Notes: a model not told the origin generated them from the letters alone. A DNA stretch of 64,000 nucleotides from Kineosporia sp. NBRC 101731 (GCF_030269305.1 NZ_BSTC01000021.1:1-64000), one strand, 5' to 3'. Positions 1 through 8,377 are shown, numbered from the stretch's first letter. A program made the numbers and translations.

Positions 1-2
1 CC

Positions 3-320
3 TTCGCCAAAGGTGGAAAGTCCTGCCCCTGCAACCTTGTCCCGCTGTGCCGATTCCACCATCGCCTCAAGACCCACGCAGCCTGGACACCGCGCCTGAC
101 CCGCCCCGACGAGCCCTATCCAGAAGGGACCATCGAATGGCGCAGCCGCCTGGGCCAGCACCACATCGAGATTCCCGAACCGCTACCCGGCGAACCCGAC
201 CGCGCCACCCGGGACCGCATCCGTCAGGAGGAATGGCAGCAAGAACTACGGCGCGTCGACCCCCGTGACCGCCCGGACCCGGCGGTCCCCGAGCAGTACG
301 GGGGAGAACCGCCCTTCTGA
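3..320 (+). CDS. HNH endonuclease, C-terminal part (DUF222-type family), cut by window start
   Basis: The open frame enters from the left edge and ends with TGA at 318-320; 105 residues are visible and there is no start codon. The segment reads GGKSCPCNLVPLCRFHH followed by RLKT, which is the second half of an HNH nuclease fold: the NL..LCR.HH..KT signature seen at the C terminus of DUF222/HNH proteins. The rest is a charged, Pro/Glu/Arg-rich tail ending PEQYGGEPPF. Such genes are present in many copies in actinomycete genomes, and their physiological role is poorly known. The N-terminal DUF222 half would lie outside the window. Confidence is high for the HNH fold and moderate for the DUF222 subfamily. 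Confidence 0.85.
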   Translation, partial: FAKGGKSCPCNLVPLCRFHHRLKTHAAWTPRLTRPDEPYPEGTIEWRSRLGQHHIEIPEPLPGEPDRATRDRIRQEEWQQELRRVDPRDRPDPAVPEQYGGEPPF

Positions 321-425
321 GGGTGCCACCGGAAGATCACGTGAATCCGGTGACTATCTCTGTGGTCATGGATTTCGCGGATACGTGAGGGTGTCGACGG
401 TGAGGTAGGTGGTGGGACAGGTAGT

Positions 426-452
426 GACGTGGTCGACGTGGTCGACGTGGTC
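426..452. repeat. three tandem copies of GACGTGGTC
   Basis: Three perfect 9-bp copies lie head to tail in the non-coding stretch after the HNH gene. No function is evident. Confidence 0.8.
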
Positions 453-825
453 GAGTTCCCGCACGCTGGTCCTTCGGCTCGGACGGACGGCGGCCTGGTT
501 GCTTCGGGGCGGGCTGCCGGCTGTGCCGGTACACGGACGGGCGTCGCGATGCACCTCGTCCAGCCCCTCTGTCGTATGAAGGACTCTGCGGGATTCTTCC
601 GGCGCGGGCGTCCCGGGCACCCGGGCCTGGACTATTCTGCTGACTCCGCTAAAAGTGCTGAAGCAGTTCGTGATTCGATCAGTGAAGAGCTGGCAACCGT
701 AGCTTCCACGAAAGCGTCAACCATCCACACCAGGGTAACAAGTCCCTTTTGTCGCCCAGTGGTCGGGAAAATCGTTGACTTGATTGTCGACAACCGACTT
801 GGGTGAGTGATCGGCAACTGGGTTC

Positions 826-895
826 GCTGTGGCAAGAACGCTGTGGCAAGAACGCTGTGGCAAGAACGCTATGGCAAGAACGCTATGGCAAGAAC
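826..895. repeat. five tandem copies of a 14-bp unit
   Basis: The unit is GCTGTGGCAAGAAC. The first three copies are identical and the last two carry GCTATGG in place of GCTGTGG. The array ends 26 bp before the start codon of the decayed binding-protein gene, in its presumed promoter/leader region. Confidence 0.9.
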
Positions 896-921
896 AGAGC
901 CGTACAACTGAGGAGCCGGCG

Positions 922-1290
922 ATGCGCAGACCGTTCCGGGGATCGATCGTGCTGTTCGTCGCGGCGCTGACATTGGCCGCCTGCGGGGGATCCGACGAGT
1001 CGTCCGAACCGGGCGGCACGACGACTGTGAAGGTGGGCCTGGTGCCCATTCTCGACGTTGCCCCCGTCTACCTGGGGGTTGAACAGGGATTCTTCGAGAA
1101 ACAAGGGCTGAAGCTCGAACTGCAGACCGCCCAGGGTGGAGCCGCCATCGTGCCCGGGGGTGGTGAGTGGTCAGTACGATTTCGGTTTCAGTAACACCAC
1201 GTCACTGCTGGTCGCCGCCTCGCAGGGGCTTCCGCTGAAGGTGGTCGGCGAGGGGGTGGCCTCGACCGGCGAGAAGGGCAAGGACTTCGG
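922..1290 (+). pseudogene. ABC transporter substrate-binding protein (NMT1/SsuA-like), truncated and frameshifted
   Basis: ATG at 922 follows AGGAG. The first part encodes a lipoprotein signal (LFVAALTLAACGG) and a binding-protein N terminus (VKVGLVPILDVAPVYLGVEQ), as in NitT/TauT-type solute receptors. At a run of five G (about 1155-1159) the frame shifts by one base: the continuation GQYDFGFSNTTSLLVAASQG is in the next frame. That frame holds until about KGKDFGG and then runs directly into permease sequence, so the C-terminal two thirds of the receptor is gone. The one-base shift alone could be a sequencing error, but the internal deletion could not. The product cannot work as a receptor. 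Confidence 0.85.
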
Positions 1291-1626
1291 CGGCTGCTGG
1301 ACACGGCCCGCAGCTACGGGTTCCGCCGGGTGACACTGCTGCGTGCCGTGGTGCTGCGCGCCGTGAGCCCACAGATCGCGGCCGGGGCCCGGCAGGCGCT
1401 GTTGATCGCGGTGATCCTCATGGTGATCAGTGAGCTGTTCGGTGCCAATCACGGCCTGGGTGCGTCGGTCGTGCAGTTCCAGCGGGGTTTCGCCATACCG
1501 CAGATGTGGACGGGCATCATCGTGCTCGGTCTGCTCGGGGTGGCGCTGTCCGTGATCTTCCGCATCGTCGAACATCGCGCGCTGGCCTGGTACCGGGGCC
1601 AGCGGCAGGCAGATCGGGGAGTCTGA
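1291..1626 (+). pseudogene. ABC transporter permease (SsuC/TauC type), 3' remnant
   Basis: Starting immediately at the deletion junction, the frame encodes RLLDTARSYGFRRVTLLRAV and onward through two hydrophobic segments to GQRQADRGV. This is the C-terminal half of a BPD_transp_1 permease: the EAA loop lies in the ARSYG..R..LLR region, and the last helices follow. The N-terminal half and the receptor C terminus were deleted together, about 1 kb or more by comparison with intact systems. TGA at 1624-1626 overlaps the ATG of the ATPase gene, which keeps the original operon geometry. Confidence 0.85.
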
Positions 1627-2468
1627 TGGCCGGCGGAACTCATGAGAGCAAGTCCGAGACCGCCCTGGATATAAGGAAACTCAGCAAGATCTACGACGGG
1701 CACGGTCGGCGGGTGGAGGCGATCCGGGAGCTGAGTTTCACCGTCCGCCGGGGCGAGCTGCTCACCGTGGTCGGGCCCTCGGGTGCCGGCAAGACCACGC
1801 TGCTGAGGTGTATCTGCGGTCTGCTGGAGCCCACGGGTGGTGAGGTGCTGCTCGACGGGGTGAAGGTCATCGGGCCGCCGCGGGACCTGGCCATGGTGTT
1901 CCAGGAATACGGCCGCAGCCTGTTTCCCTGGATGACGGTGCGGCAGAACGTGGAACGTCCGCTCATCGAGAAAGGTCTGGGCCGGGCCGAGCGCCGGGCC
2001 GTGGTGAGCGACGCCCTGGCCGCGGTGGGGCTGCTGGACAGCCACGACGCGCATCCCTGGCAGCTGTCCGGCGGCATGCAGCAGCGGGTCGCGATCGCCC
2101 GGGCCGTCGCCTACCGGCCGGGCGTGCTGGTGATGGACGAGCCGTTCGCCGCGGTCGACGCGCAGACTCGCGCCGATCTGGAAGACCTGGTGCGGGGCCT
2201 GTGGCGGCACCTGGGGGTCACGATCGTCTTCGTCACCCACGACATCGACGAGGCGGTCTACCTGGGTGAGCGGGTGCTGGTGCTGTCGGACCGGCCCACG
2301 GTACTTCTCCAGGACGTCACCGTGGACCTGCCCGACGAGCGCGACCAGCTCACCACCCGCTCCGACGCCCGGTTCGCGACGTTGCGGGCGCAGGTGTACC
2401 GGCTGATCCAGCAGGCGAAGGAGGGGGTCAGGAGCCGTCCCGCAGATTCTCCAGCCGAACGTCTGTGA
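1626..2468 (+). CDS. ABC transporter ATP-binding protein (SsuB/TauB/NrtD type)
   Basis: This 280-residue nucleotide-binding subunit would energise an importer for sulfonates, nitrate or related small anions. Walker A GPSGAGKTT is at residues 50-58, the Q-loop at MVFQEY, the signature LSGGMQQR at 147-154, Walker B VLVMDE near 167-172, and the H-loop at VTHD. I chose ATG 1626, which overlaps the permease stop in TGATG; a longer frame starting at 1506 would run inside the permease remnant. The gene itself is intact although its receptor and permease partners are broken, so it is probably an orphan. Its 3' end overlaps the convergent DUF1349 gene by 41 bp. The substrate cannot be assigned. Confidence 0.88.
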   Translation: MAGGTHESKSETALDIRKLSKIYDGHGRRVEAIRELSFTVRRGELLTVVGPSGAGKTTLLRCICGLLEPTGGEVLLDGVKVIGPPRDLAMVFQEYGRSLFPWMTVRQNVERPLIEKGLGRAERRAVVSDALAAVGLLDSHDAHPWQLSGGMQQRVAIARAVAYRPGVLVMDEPFAAVDAQTRADLEDLVRGLWRHLGVTIVFVTHDIDEAVYLGERVLVLSDRPTVLLQDVTVDLPDERDQLTTRSDARFATLRAQVYRLIQQAKEGVRSRPADSPAERL

Positions 2469-3039
2469 AGGTGACCTCGTCGAACCTCACCCGGCAGCCC
2501 TCGCCTACCGGCGACTGGGCCAGGAACCCGATCCGCAGGTCGGCCATCGATCCCTCGGGGATGGCGAAATAGCGCACCATCGGCCAGGTCTTGCCGTCCA
2601 GGGAGGCATGGTAGGCGAATGCCCCGTCGATGCGCGAGACCCGTAGCCAGACCGACTCCCCGGCCACCACGAAGGCGTTCGAGTCGTCGGCGACGCCCCG
2701 GCAGACCACCGAGACCACCATCGGCTCACCGGCCGGGGAGTACTCGAAACAGAGCTTTCCCCAGTGCAGCTCGTCGAACCAGAGCACCAGGACACCGGCG
2801 TCGAAGTCGGCGGCGAAGTCCACGGTGACGCGGGCCGTGAGCTGGAAGTCGCCATCGGGGGCGGGAGCCAGCAGGGTGGCCGCGTCGTGCTTCGGCGCGG
2901 CCACACCTGCCGGGTCGACGAAGACGTCGGACCTCGGTAGCGCGGTGGTGCTGATCGACCCTCCGCCCGGCTCGAGATTCCAGTCCGAGCCGGGCGAGGG
3001 AACGAGGTGGAAGGGCGGTCCGGGAGTGTCGGGCGTCAT
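2428..3039 (-). CDS. DUF1349 domain-containing protein (concanavalin A-like fold)
   Basis: This 203-residue protein starts with MTPDTPGPPFHLVPSPGSDW. It continues with beta-rich sequence typical of DUF1349: FVDPAGVAAPKHDAATLLAPAPD, FAADFDAGVLVLWFDELHWGKLCFEY, WLRVSRIDGAFAYHASLDGKTW and RIGFLAQSPVGEGCRVRFDEVTF. DUF1349 proteins adopt a jelly-roll lectin/glucanase-like fold and have no well-established reaction. I took ATG at 3039 because the upstream extension overlaps the 3' end of the preceding gene. It lies 29 nt after the amidase-DMFase fusion on the same strand and is likely cotranscribed with it. A role in handling the same amide substrate is only an inference. Confidence 0.8.
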   Translation of the reverse strand: MTPDTPGPPFHLVPSPGSDWNLEPGGGSISTTALPRSDVFVDPAGVAAPKHDAATLLAPAPDGDFQLTARVTVDFAADFDAGVLVLWFDELHWGKLCFEYSPAGEPMVVSVVCRGVADDSNAFVVAGESVWLRVSRIDGAFAYHASLDGKTWPMVRYFAIPEGSMADLRIGFLAQSPVGEGCRVRFDEVTFTDVRLENLRDGS

Positions 3040-3068
3040 GCCCGAATCCTTCCAGATCCGCTGACCCG

Positions 3069-6000
3069 TCAGTCCAGGGGTTCCTCGTCGACGAACCGCC
3101 GGATCACGTTCCCGGTGATCCGGGAGATCACCGGGTCCTTGCCCAGTGACCCGCACCAGGAACTCGCCCCGGTGGTGAACACCGCGCCGTCGGAGGGCGT
3201 GACCCGGTAGGTCATGTCGGCCCGCACGCCCGGGTCACCGGTCCGGGACAGGCCCTCACCGGTCGCGAGCACCAGCACGTCGGGCGAGGAGCCCAGTGCC
3301 GCGTCGTACCGGTCCACACAGTGGGCTCGTAGCTGACCGAAGATCTCCTCGCTGACGCCCTCGAGCACGAACGCGGCGCGGGGGTCGTCGGCGTCGGTCA
3401 GGCGGCGGAACCAGCCGGCCAGGTCGGGTCGCTGCGGGGTGGCACCGACGTTGAAGAACTTGTGGGTGGGGCGGCCGAGAGTGCCCCAGGCACCGCCCCG
3501 TTCACCGGAGTAGGCATGGGTCAGCTCGCCCGGCCGGGCGTCGGGCCGGCGCAGCTCCATCATCCACGGTCGCCGGTAGTCCACCGAGACCCGGGTGGAG
3601 AATCCGTCGGCCCCCAGGTACGCGAAACGTCCACCGGCGTTGACGTACTCCTCCACCGCGTCCAGCATCGTCGTGGTGTAGAGCGACGGGCGGCTGGTGG
3701 TGGCCACGGCCGCGTACGGGCGCAGTGCCGCGGTGCCCTGTTCGTGCAGCGTGTGGTCGGTGACCACCTCGTACGCGATGCCCTCGGAGTCCAGCCAGGC
3801 CAGCAGCTGCATGTCGGCGGCCAGGCGGCCGGTACCGGTCGAGCGCAGGTGCAGCAGCGGTCGCCGCAGCGACGCGTGGGTCTCACCGGTGTGGTGCCCG
3901 AACTGCGGGTGGTCGTGCAGGTAGAGGTCGGCATCGGTCACCACCGGCGGGGCCGGCTCGTCCTCGGCCGCCAGGTACGACAGCGTCGGCACGATCACCG
4001 CGAGCCGTGCCTCCTGCCACTCCGGCTCGACGAACAGGGGCAGCAGTTCGGTCTCGAACCCGGCTGCGCACAGCCGCACCACGTAGGCGCCGCTGCGCAC
4101 CTCGTCGGAGACGTCGACCGTGAAGGAGACCGGCCAGCGGCAGTCGTCGAGGTCGGAGCGGTGGAAGTGAATGGCCGCCCACTGGTCCGGGCGGTGGGTG
4201 AACGAGTCCTGCATACCGTTCCACGACGACGAGGTGACGCCCCAGGCGGGCGCGTTCAGCGTCTGGGCGAACAGCGAGGGCACTTCTTCCCAGCTTCCGC
4301 TCTCCGAGCGCACCAGGGCCGGGATCTCGTGGTCCTTGATGCCCTCGTCACCGAGGTTGGCCGCCACGTCCCAGACCACCACGGCGGTCTCCTGCTCCCG
4401 GGCCGGCATGCGGCGCCGGGTGTTCTTGACCACGTCGGCGCCCGAGCTCCCGGACAGGGCCACCGGCGTCTCGATCTTGCCGTCGAAGGAGTCCGTCCAG
4501 AAGTCCCCGTCGGCCCGGGCGGCGAAGCGCACCGGCTGGTCGGTCATGGTCAGCGCCGCCCCGGCGGTGACGGTCGCCGGGATCAGGTTCACGCCGGAGG
4601 TCCAGCCCGAGCGCGGCGCGGGCACGGTGGCGACGGTGAACGAGCCCTGCTCGCCCGCCTCCACGGCCACCATGTACCAGACCCCATTCACCAGTGGCTT
4701 CTTGGCGGACGAGGTGGTGCCCACCGTGGTCAGCTGCGGGTATCCCTCCTGGTCGAGACCGAACCACCAGCCCTCCGGACCGTCCTGCGAGACCACCACC
4801 TGACGTCCGTTGCCGATCCCGGTGGGCATGAAGATGACGCTGAGCACGGAGATCTCGACCGGAAGCAGACCGGTGACGGCGCACGAGCCCAGCACCGTGC
4901 GCTGCGGGGTCACCTGGATCTCGCCGAACGAGGCGACCACCTCGGGGTCGCCGAGGGACACCAGGTCGGCGGAGACGGTCACCGGGTGGGTGGACGAGAG
5001 GTGCACGTCCACCCCCGTGCCCTGCTTCACGCCGAGCCGGTCGGTGTACCCGATGACGCGGGGCAGAGTGACGTCGGGCTCGATGGCCATCACGCCGGTG
5101 TCGTCGCCGGACACCCGGGGCCGCAGGCCTAGGGAGGCCAGACGGCGCAGGAGGATCTCGTGGAGCGCGGCCTCCTCGGTGGGGTAGCGGCGCACATCAC
5201 TGAGGTCGTTCGGGAAACCGCGGCGCGCGGCCCGGCGGATCACCTGATAGCTCTCGCCCGGCTTGAGCGCGAGCACGGCCAGGGAGTCGGTGGCGGGGGC
5301 CTGGGCGATCTGGTCCAGGAGGTACCGCAGCCCGGGACTGGTGATCGTGAGCGGGGCCTTGCGGTGCTCCTCGAGCAGTTCCTCGCTGATGAGCGGACGA
5401 ATGTGTTCCAGCGCCCGGGCAGCGAACAGTCCGTCGATCTCGGCGATGCGGTCACCGGGGGTGCGGGGCATGTGCGGCCTCTCTTCGGCGTTTTCTGGAG
5501 TCGTCGTGCCGGTCGGTGGGCGCGTCACGGGGAAGGTGACGCCGGGTTCGCAGACGAAACCACTGACGATGCTGCCGTCGTCGAGACGGACCGTGCCGAG
5601 GCTGAGGGGGGTGGGGAGTCCGGCCAGGAGCGGGGAGAGCGAGGCCGAGGGAAGGGCCCAGATCTCGGCGGTGACGCCCGAGGCCCCCGGTCGCCGCACC
5701 AGTCCGCTGCGGTGCACCACGTATTCCGGTGAGGTGCGCACCTCCCGGACGAATCGCGCCCCGTGGCGCGACAGTTCGCTCTCCGCGGCACCGCCCCGGC
5801 ACAGGTCCCCGACGACGGCGATCTCGTGGTGCCCGGGCAGCCAGGCCTGCAGCGGTGCCAGGTCGGGGCGCAGCCGGGCGGCGACGTCGAGCAGTACCCG
5901 GTCGCTGAACGCGGGACCGATCAGCGTGACCCCGACCGGCTCGCTGACGTCGGTGTTCATCGGCATGGCGATGGCCGCCAGATCGAGCAGGTTCACGAAG

Positions 6001-6998
6001 TTCGTGTAGGTGCCGAGCCACGAGTTCACGCCGGCCGGGTCGCTGATCGCCTGCTGATGGGACGGGTGACCGGGCGCGGTCGGGGTGATGAGCACGTCGA
6101 TGTGGTCCCACAGCGCGCTCGCCCGGGCAGCCATCGTCCGCTGGATCTGCAGGTCACGCAGCAACGCGACGTCGTAGGGCAGCCGGGCGCCGATCAGCTC
6201 GGCGATGTCGACCGGCACGATCGTGAACCGCTTCTGGTCGAGCCGCCGCTGCGCCCCCTCGAAGGCACTGCGCCAGGCCGGTGTCAGCGGGTCCAGTTCG
6301 CTGGGGGTGGGCACGCCGATGCGCACGTGGGCAGGGGCGGCGAGCGGCGCGTCGGCCGGCCAGGGGCGGCTGCCGGGCACGTCGAGGTGGTGTCGCACGA
6401 GCACGGCGAGTGCCTGCTCGGCGGTGTCCAGATCGCGGGCGTAGATGCTCATGGACTCGTAGCCGGGGGCGGAGAGCACCGCACCGGCGGCCGGGATCAG
6501 GCCCGGGGTCGGCCGTAGCCCGATGATGCCGTTGAAGGCGGCCGGGACTCGTCCCGACCCGCCCGCGTCGGTGCCGATGGAGATGTCCGTCAGCCCTCGC
6601 GCGACGGACACCGCTCCACCGGAGCCCCCGGCGATCAGGGTCGGGTCGGCCACCGACGACAGGTCGCCCGAGACGTCGCGACTGCCGATCGACAGCTGCC
6701 CCATGGTCGTCTTGCCCGCGATGAACGCACCCGCCTCCCGCAGGGCGGCCACGACCGGGGCGTCCACGTCGGGGGTGTACAACGGGCGTCCCGTGGTCGC
6801 GCTGGTGAGCAAACCGGCCACGTCGACGTTGTCCTTGACCGAGACCAGCCAGCCCCGTAGTGGTGCTCCGGGGAGCCGGCTGAGGCGCGTGAGTTCGGCC
6901 TCGGCCGCCTCTTCCCCGATCAGGATCGACCAGACTGTGCTGTCCGGGGCGGCACGGAGCGCCGCGAGCCGGTCCCGTGCTGACTCGATGTGTTCCAT
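3069..6998 (-). CDS. amidase (allophanate-hydrolase-like) fused to N,N-dimethylformamidase small- and large-subunit-like domains
   Basis: This is one uninterrupted frame of 1309 codons from ATG 6998. Residues 1-390 are an amidase-signature domain: catalytic Lys in VSVKDNVDV (K55), the glycine/serine loop GGSGGAVS (124-131) and the nucleophile in GTDAGGSGR (S148). Residues 391-485 resemble the C-terminal domain of allophanate hydrolase (AtzF), but the usual GGWRAY-like ending is absent. From M510 the sequence resembles the DMFase small subunit for about 115 residues (ISEELLEEHRKAP, GESYQVIRRAARRG, YPTEEAALHEILLRRL). The catalytic large subunit follows, to the end (GWWFGLDQEGYPQLTT, LHDHPQFGHHTGETHASL, GGRFAYLGADGF). 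DMFase splits dimethylformamide to dimethylamine and formate using an iron centre; I could not place the iron ligands. Internal reinitiation at M510 (GAGAGG upstream) is possible. Confidence 0.8.
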   Translation of the reverse strand: MEHIESARDRLAALRAAPDSTVWSILIGEEAAEAELTRLSRLPGAPLRGWLVSVKDNVDVAGLLTSATTGRPLYTPDVDAPVVAALREAGAFIAGKTTMGQLSIGSRDVSGDLSSVADPTLIAGGSGGAVSVARGLTDISIGTDAGGSGRVPAAFNGIIGLRPTPGLIPAAGAVLSAPGYESMSIYARDLDTAEQALAVLVRHHLDVPGSRPWPADAPLAAPAHVRIGVPTPSELDPLTPAWRSAFEGAQRRLDQKRFTIVPVDIAELIGARLPYDVALLRDLQIQRTMAARASALWDHIDVLITPTAPGHPSHQQAISDPAGVNSWLGTYTNFVNLLDLAAIAMPMNTDVSEPVGVTLIGPAFSDRVLLDVAARLRPDLAPLQAWLPGHHEIAVVGDLCRGGAAESELSRHGARFVREVRTSPEYVVHRSGLVRRPGASGVTAEIWALPSASLSPLLAGLPTPLSLGTVRLDDGSIVSGFVCEPGVTFPVTRPPTGTTTPENAEERPHMPRTPGDRIAEIDGLFAARALEHIRPLISEELLEEHRKAPLTITSPGLRYLLDQIAQAPATDSLAVLALKPGESYQVIRRAARRGFPNDLSDVRRYPTEEAALHEILLRRLASLGLRPRVSGDDTGVMAIEPDVTLPRVIGYTDRLGVKQGTGVDVHLSSTHPVTVSADLVSLGDPEVVASFGEIQVTPQRTVLGSCAVTGLLPVEISVLSVIFMPTGIGNGRQVVVSQDGPEGWWFGLDQEGYPQLTTVGTTSSAKKPLVNGVWYMVAVEAGEQGSFTVATVPAPRSGWTSGVNLIPATVTAGAALTMTDQPVRFAARADGDFWTDSFDGKIETPVALSGSSGADVVKNTRRRMPAREQETAVVVWDVAANLGDEGIKDHEIPALVRSESGSWEEVPSLFAQTLNAPAWGVTSSSWNGMQDSFTHRPDQWAAIHFHRSDLDDCRWPVSFTVDVSDEVRSGAYVVRLCAAGFETELLPLFVEPEWQEARLAVIVPTLSYLAAEDEPAPPVVTDADLYLHDHPQFGHHTGETHASLRRPLLHLRSTGTGRLAADMQLLAWLDSEGIAYEVVTDHTLHEQGTAALRPYAAVATTSRPSLYTTTMLDAVEEYVNAGGRFAYLGADGFSTRVSVDYRRPWMMELRRPDARPGELTHAYSGERGGAWGTLGRPTHKFFNVGATPQRPDLAGWFRRLTDADDPRAAFVLEGVSEEIFGQLRAHCVDRYDAALGSSPDVLVLATGEGLSRTGDPGVRADMTYRVTPSDGAVFTTGASSWCGSLGKDPVISRITGNVIRRFVDEEPLD
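5471..5500 (-). other. junction between amidase and DMFase parts; possible internal start
   Basis: On the minus strand the sequence before ATG 5471 reads GAAGAGAGGCCGCAC, a plausible Shine-Dalgarno about 7 nt upstream. There is no stop codon in frame between the two enzyme parts, so two products could arise only by internal initiation or proteolysis. The linker encoded here is Pro/Thr/Glu-rich (RPPTGTTTPENAEERPH). Confidence 0.5.
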
Positions 6999-7136
6999 GC
7001 GATCTCGTGGTCCTCGGTGGCTCGGGGATCGGTGATGAGTGCCGCGATCTGCAATATCGGCAGGGGTTCCGGAGGCATTAGGCGAGCTTTTAACTGTGAG
7101 TAGCTTGAGCGCCCGGGTGGGTGAGAGAGTTCCGGC

Positions 7137-7781
7137 GTGCAGCCTGCCGAAGCCCTCGACCTGGCCGTCGCCACCGGTGCGGCCGCGGTGGTGCTGGTCG
7201 AGGGGGAGAGCGATCGGGCCGCGGTGGAGGCGACGGCCCGCCGCACGGGCGTCGACCTGGCTGCGCTGCACATCCTGGTGGTGTCGATGGGCGGGGCTTC
7301 GGGGATCGCCCACTTCGTCGGGCGGCTCGGCCCGGCGGGGCTGGGCCTGCCGCTGGCCGGGCTCTACGACGAGGCCGAGATCGGCTACGTGCGCCGGGGC
7401 CTGGAACGGGCGGGCTGGTTCCCCCGGTACCTGGGCTCGCGGCAGGACCTCTTCGAGGACGGGCCGGCCCGTGCGGACCTGGCCGCGCGGGGGTTCCACG
7501 CCTGCGTCACGGATCTTGAGGACGAGCTGATCCGGGCCCTGGGAGCGGACGCGGTGCTGGAGGTCGTCCGGGCCGAGGGGGACCTGGCGCGGTTCGAGAC
7601 CTTCGCCCACCAGCCCGATCATCGTCGGGAGCCGGTCGAGGCCCAGCTGCACCGGTTTCTCGGTACCCGCTCCGGGCGCAAGATCCACTACCCGCCCCGC
7701 CTGCTCGAGGCGCTCCCGACGGGAGCGGAACCGCCGTGCCTGCTGGGCGTCCTCCAGGCAGTGGTGACTGAACCGGGATAA
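7137..7781 (+). CDS. TOPRIM domain protein (OLD-nuclease-like, stand-alone)
   Basis: The product is 214 residues from GTG 7137. The N terminus contains VVLVEGESDRAAVEATARR, the first TOPRIM acidic motif (E in VEGESD), followed by ILVVSMGGASGIAHFVGRL and LAGLYDEAEIGYVRRGLE (the DxE-like second motif appears as YDEAE). The C-terminal part, FHACVTDLEDELIRALGADA with FLGTRSGRKIHYPPRLLEAL, matches the tail of TOPRIM proteins annotated as OLD-family or ATP-dependent endonucleases. No ATPase domain is present, so it is a short stand-alone form. It is divergently transcribed from the amidase-DMFase gene across a 138-bp intergenic region. DNA or RNA cleavage is possible but unproven. Confidence 0.75.
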   Translation: MQPAEALDLAVATGAAAVVLVEGESDRAAVEATARRTGVDLAALHILVVSMGGASGIAHFVGRLGPAGLGLPLAGLYDEAEIGYVRRGLERAGWFPRYLGSRQDLFEDGPARADLAARGFHACVTDLEDELIRALGADAVLEVVRAEGDLARFETFAHQPDHRREPVEAQLHRFLGTRSGRKIHYPPRLLEALPTGAEPPCLLGVLQAVVTEPG

Positions 7782-7843
7782 TCGGACCTTCGCCCGGAGG
7801 AACGGGAGCCCATCATCCTGGGCTCATCCACGGAAGGAACGCC

Positions 7844-8377
7844 ATGAACAGCAACGACCCCTTCGCCGGTCTGCCGGAGGTGCCGGGTTTCACGCTGACC
7901 AGCTCGACGGTCACCGACGGGGCGACCCTGCCGCCCGCGCAGTACTCCGGCGCCATGGGCGTGCCCGGTGGCGCCGATGTCTCCCCGCAGCTGAGCTGGT
8001 CGGGTGCCCCGGAGGGCACGAAGAGCTACGCGGTGACCGGGTACGACCCGGACGCGCCGACCATGTCGGGTTTCTGGCACTGGGCGGTCGCCGACATCGC
8101 GGCCTCGGTCACCGAACTGCCCGAGGGCGCCGGTGACGCCGACGGTTCCGGCCTGCCCGCAGGCGCTTTCCAGCTGCGCAACGACGCCGGGACGGCGCAG
8201 TTCATCGGGGCCGCCCCGCCGGCCGGCCACGGTCCGCACCGTTACGTCTTCACCGTGCACGCGCTGGGCGTCGAGAAGATCGAGGTGACCGCGCAGAGCA
8301 CGCCCGCCTACCTCGGGTTCCTGGTCTCGGCGAACGTGCTGGCCCGGCAGAGCCTCGTGGTGACGGGCGAGATCTGA
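7844..8377 (+). CDS. YbhB/YbcL family Raf kinase inhibitor-like protein (PEBP)
   Basis: This 177-residue phosphatidylethanolamine-binding-protein fold starts at ATG 7844 behind AAGGA. Family hallmarks are DVSPQLSWSGAPEGTKSYAVTGYDPDAP, SGFWHWAVADIA and the strand GHGPHRYVFTVHAL. Together these form the anion-binding pocket around the DPDAP and GxHRY segments. Length is typical. No signal peptide is seen, so it should be cytoplasmic. Bacterial members have no settled function; ligand binding or protease/kinase modulation are proposed for the wider family. It is probably a single-gene unit, 62 bp after the TOPRIM gene. Confidence 0.92.
   Translation: MNSNDPFAGLPEVPGFTLTSSTVTDGATLPPAQYSGAMGVPGGADVSPQLSWSGAPEGTKSYAVTGYDPDAPTMSGFWHWAVADIAASVTELPEGAGDADGSGLPAGAFQLRNDAGTAQFIGAAPPAGHGPHRYVFTVHALGVEKIEVTAQSTPAYLGFLVSANVLARQSLVVTGEI

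Larger units (their letters stand above)
321..921. other. 600-bp stretch without a convincing gene
   Basis: Open frames here have no family-like sequence and poor codon bias, and the base composition is less GC-rich than in the flanking genes. The stretch holds two short tandem repeat arrays, listed separately. The end of the stretch carries the ribosome binding site AGGAG (911-915) of the following pseudogene. Confidence 0.5.

Noticed and set aside
429-806. 125-codon plus-strand frame in the early non-coding stretch
   Set aside because: Codon use is unlike its neighbours, it starts inside a 9-bp repeat array, and no family resemblance was found.
1150-1165. The +1 shift in the G run as a pure sequencing error
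   Set aside because: It may be one, but the receptor-permease deletion at about 1290 makes the locus a pseudogene either way.
3462-5132. 556-codon open frame on the plus strand opposite the DMFase part
   Set aside because: It is the GC-rich antisense shadow of the real gene, low complexity and without domain motifs.
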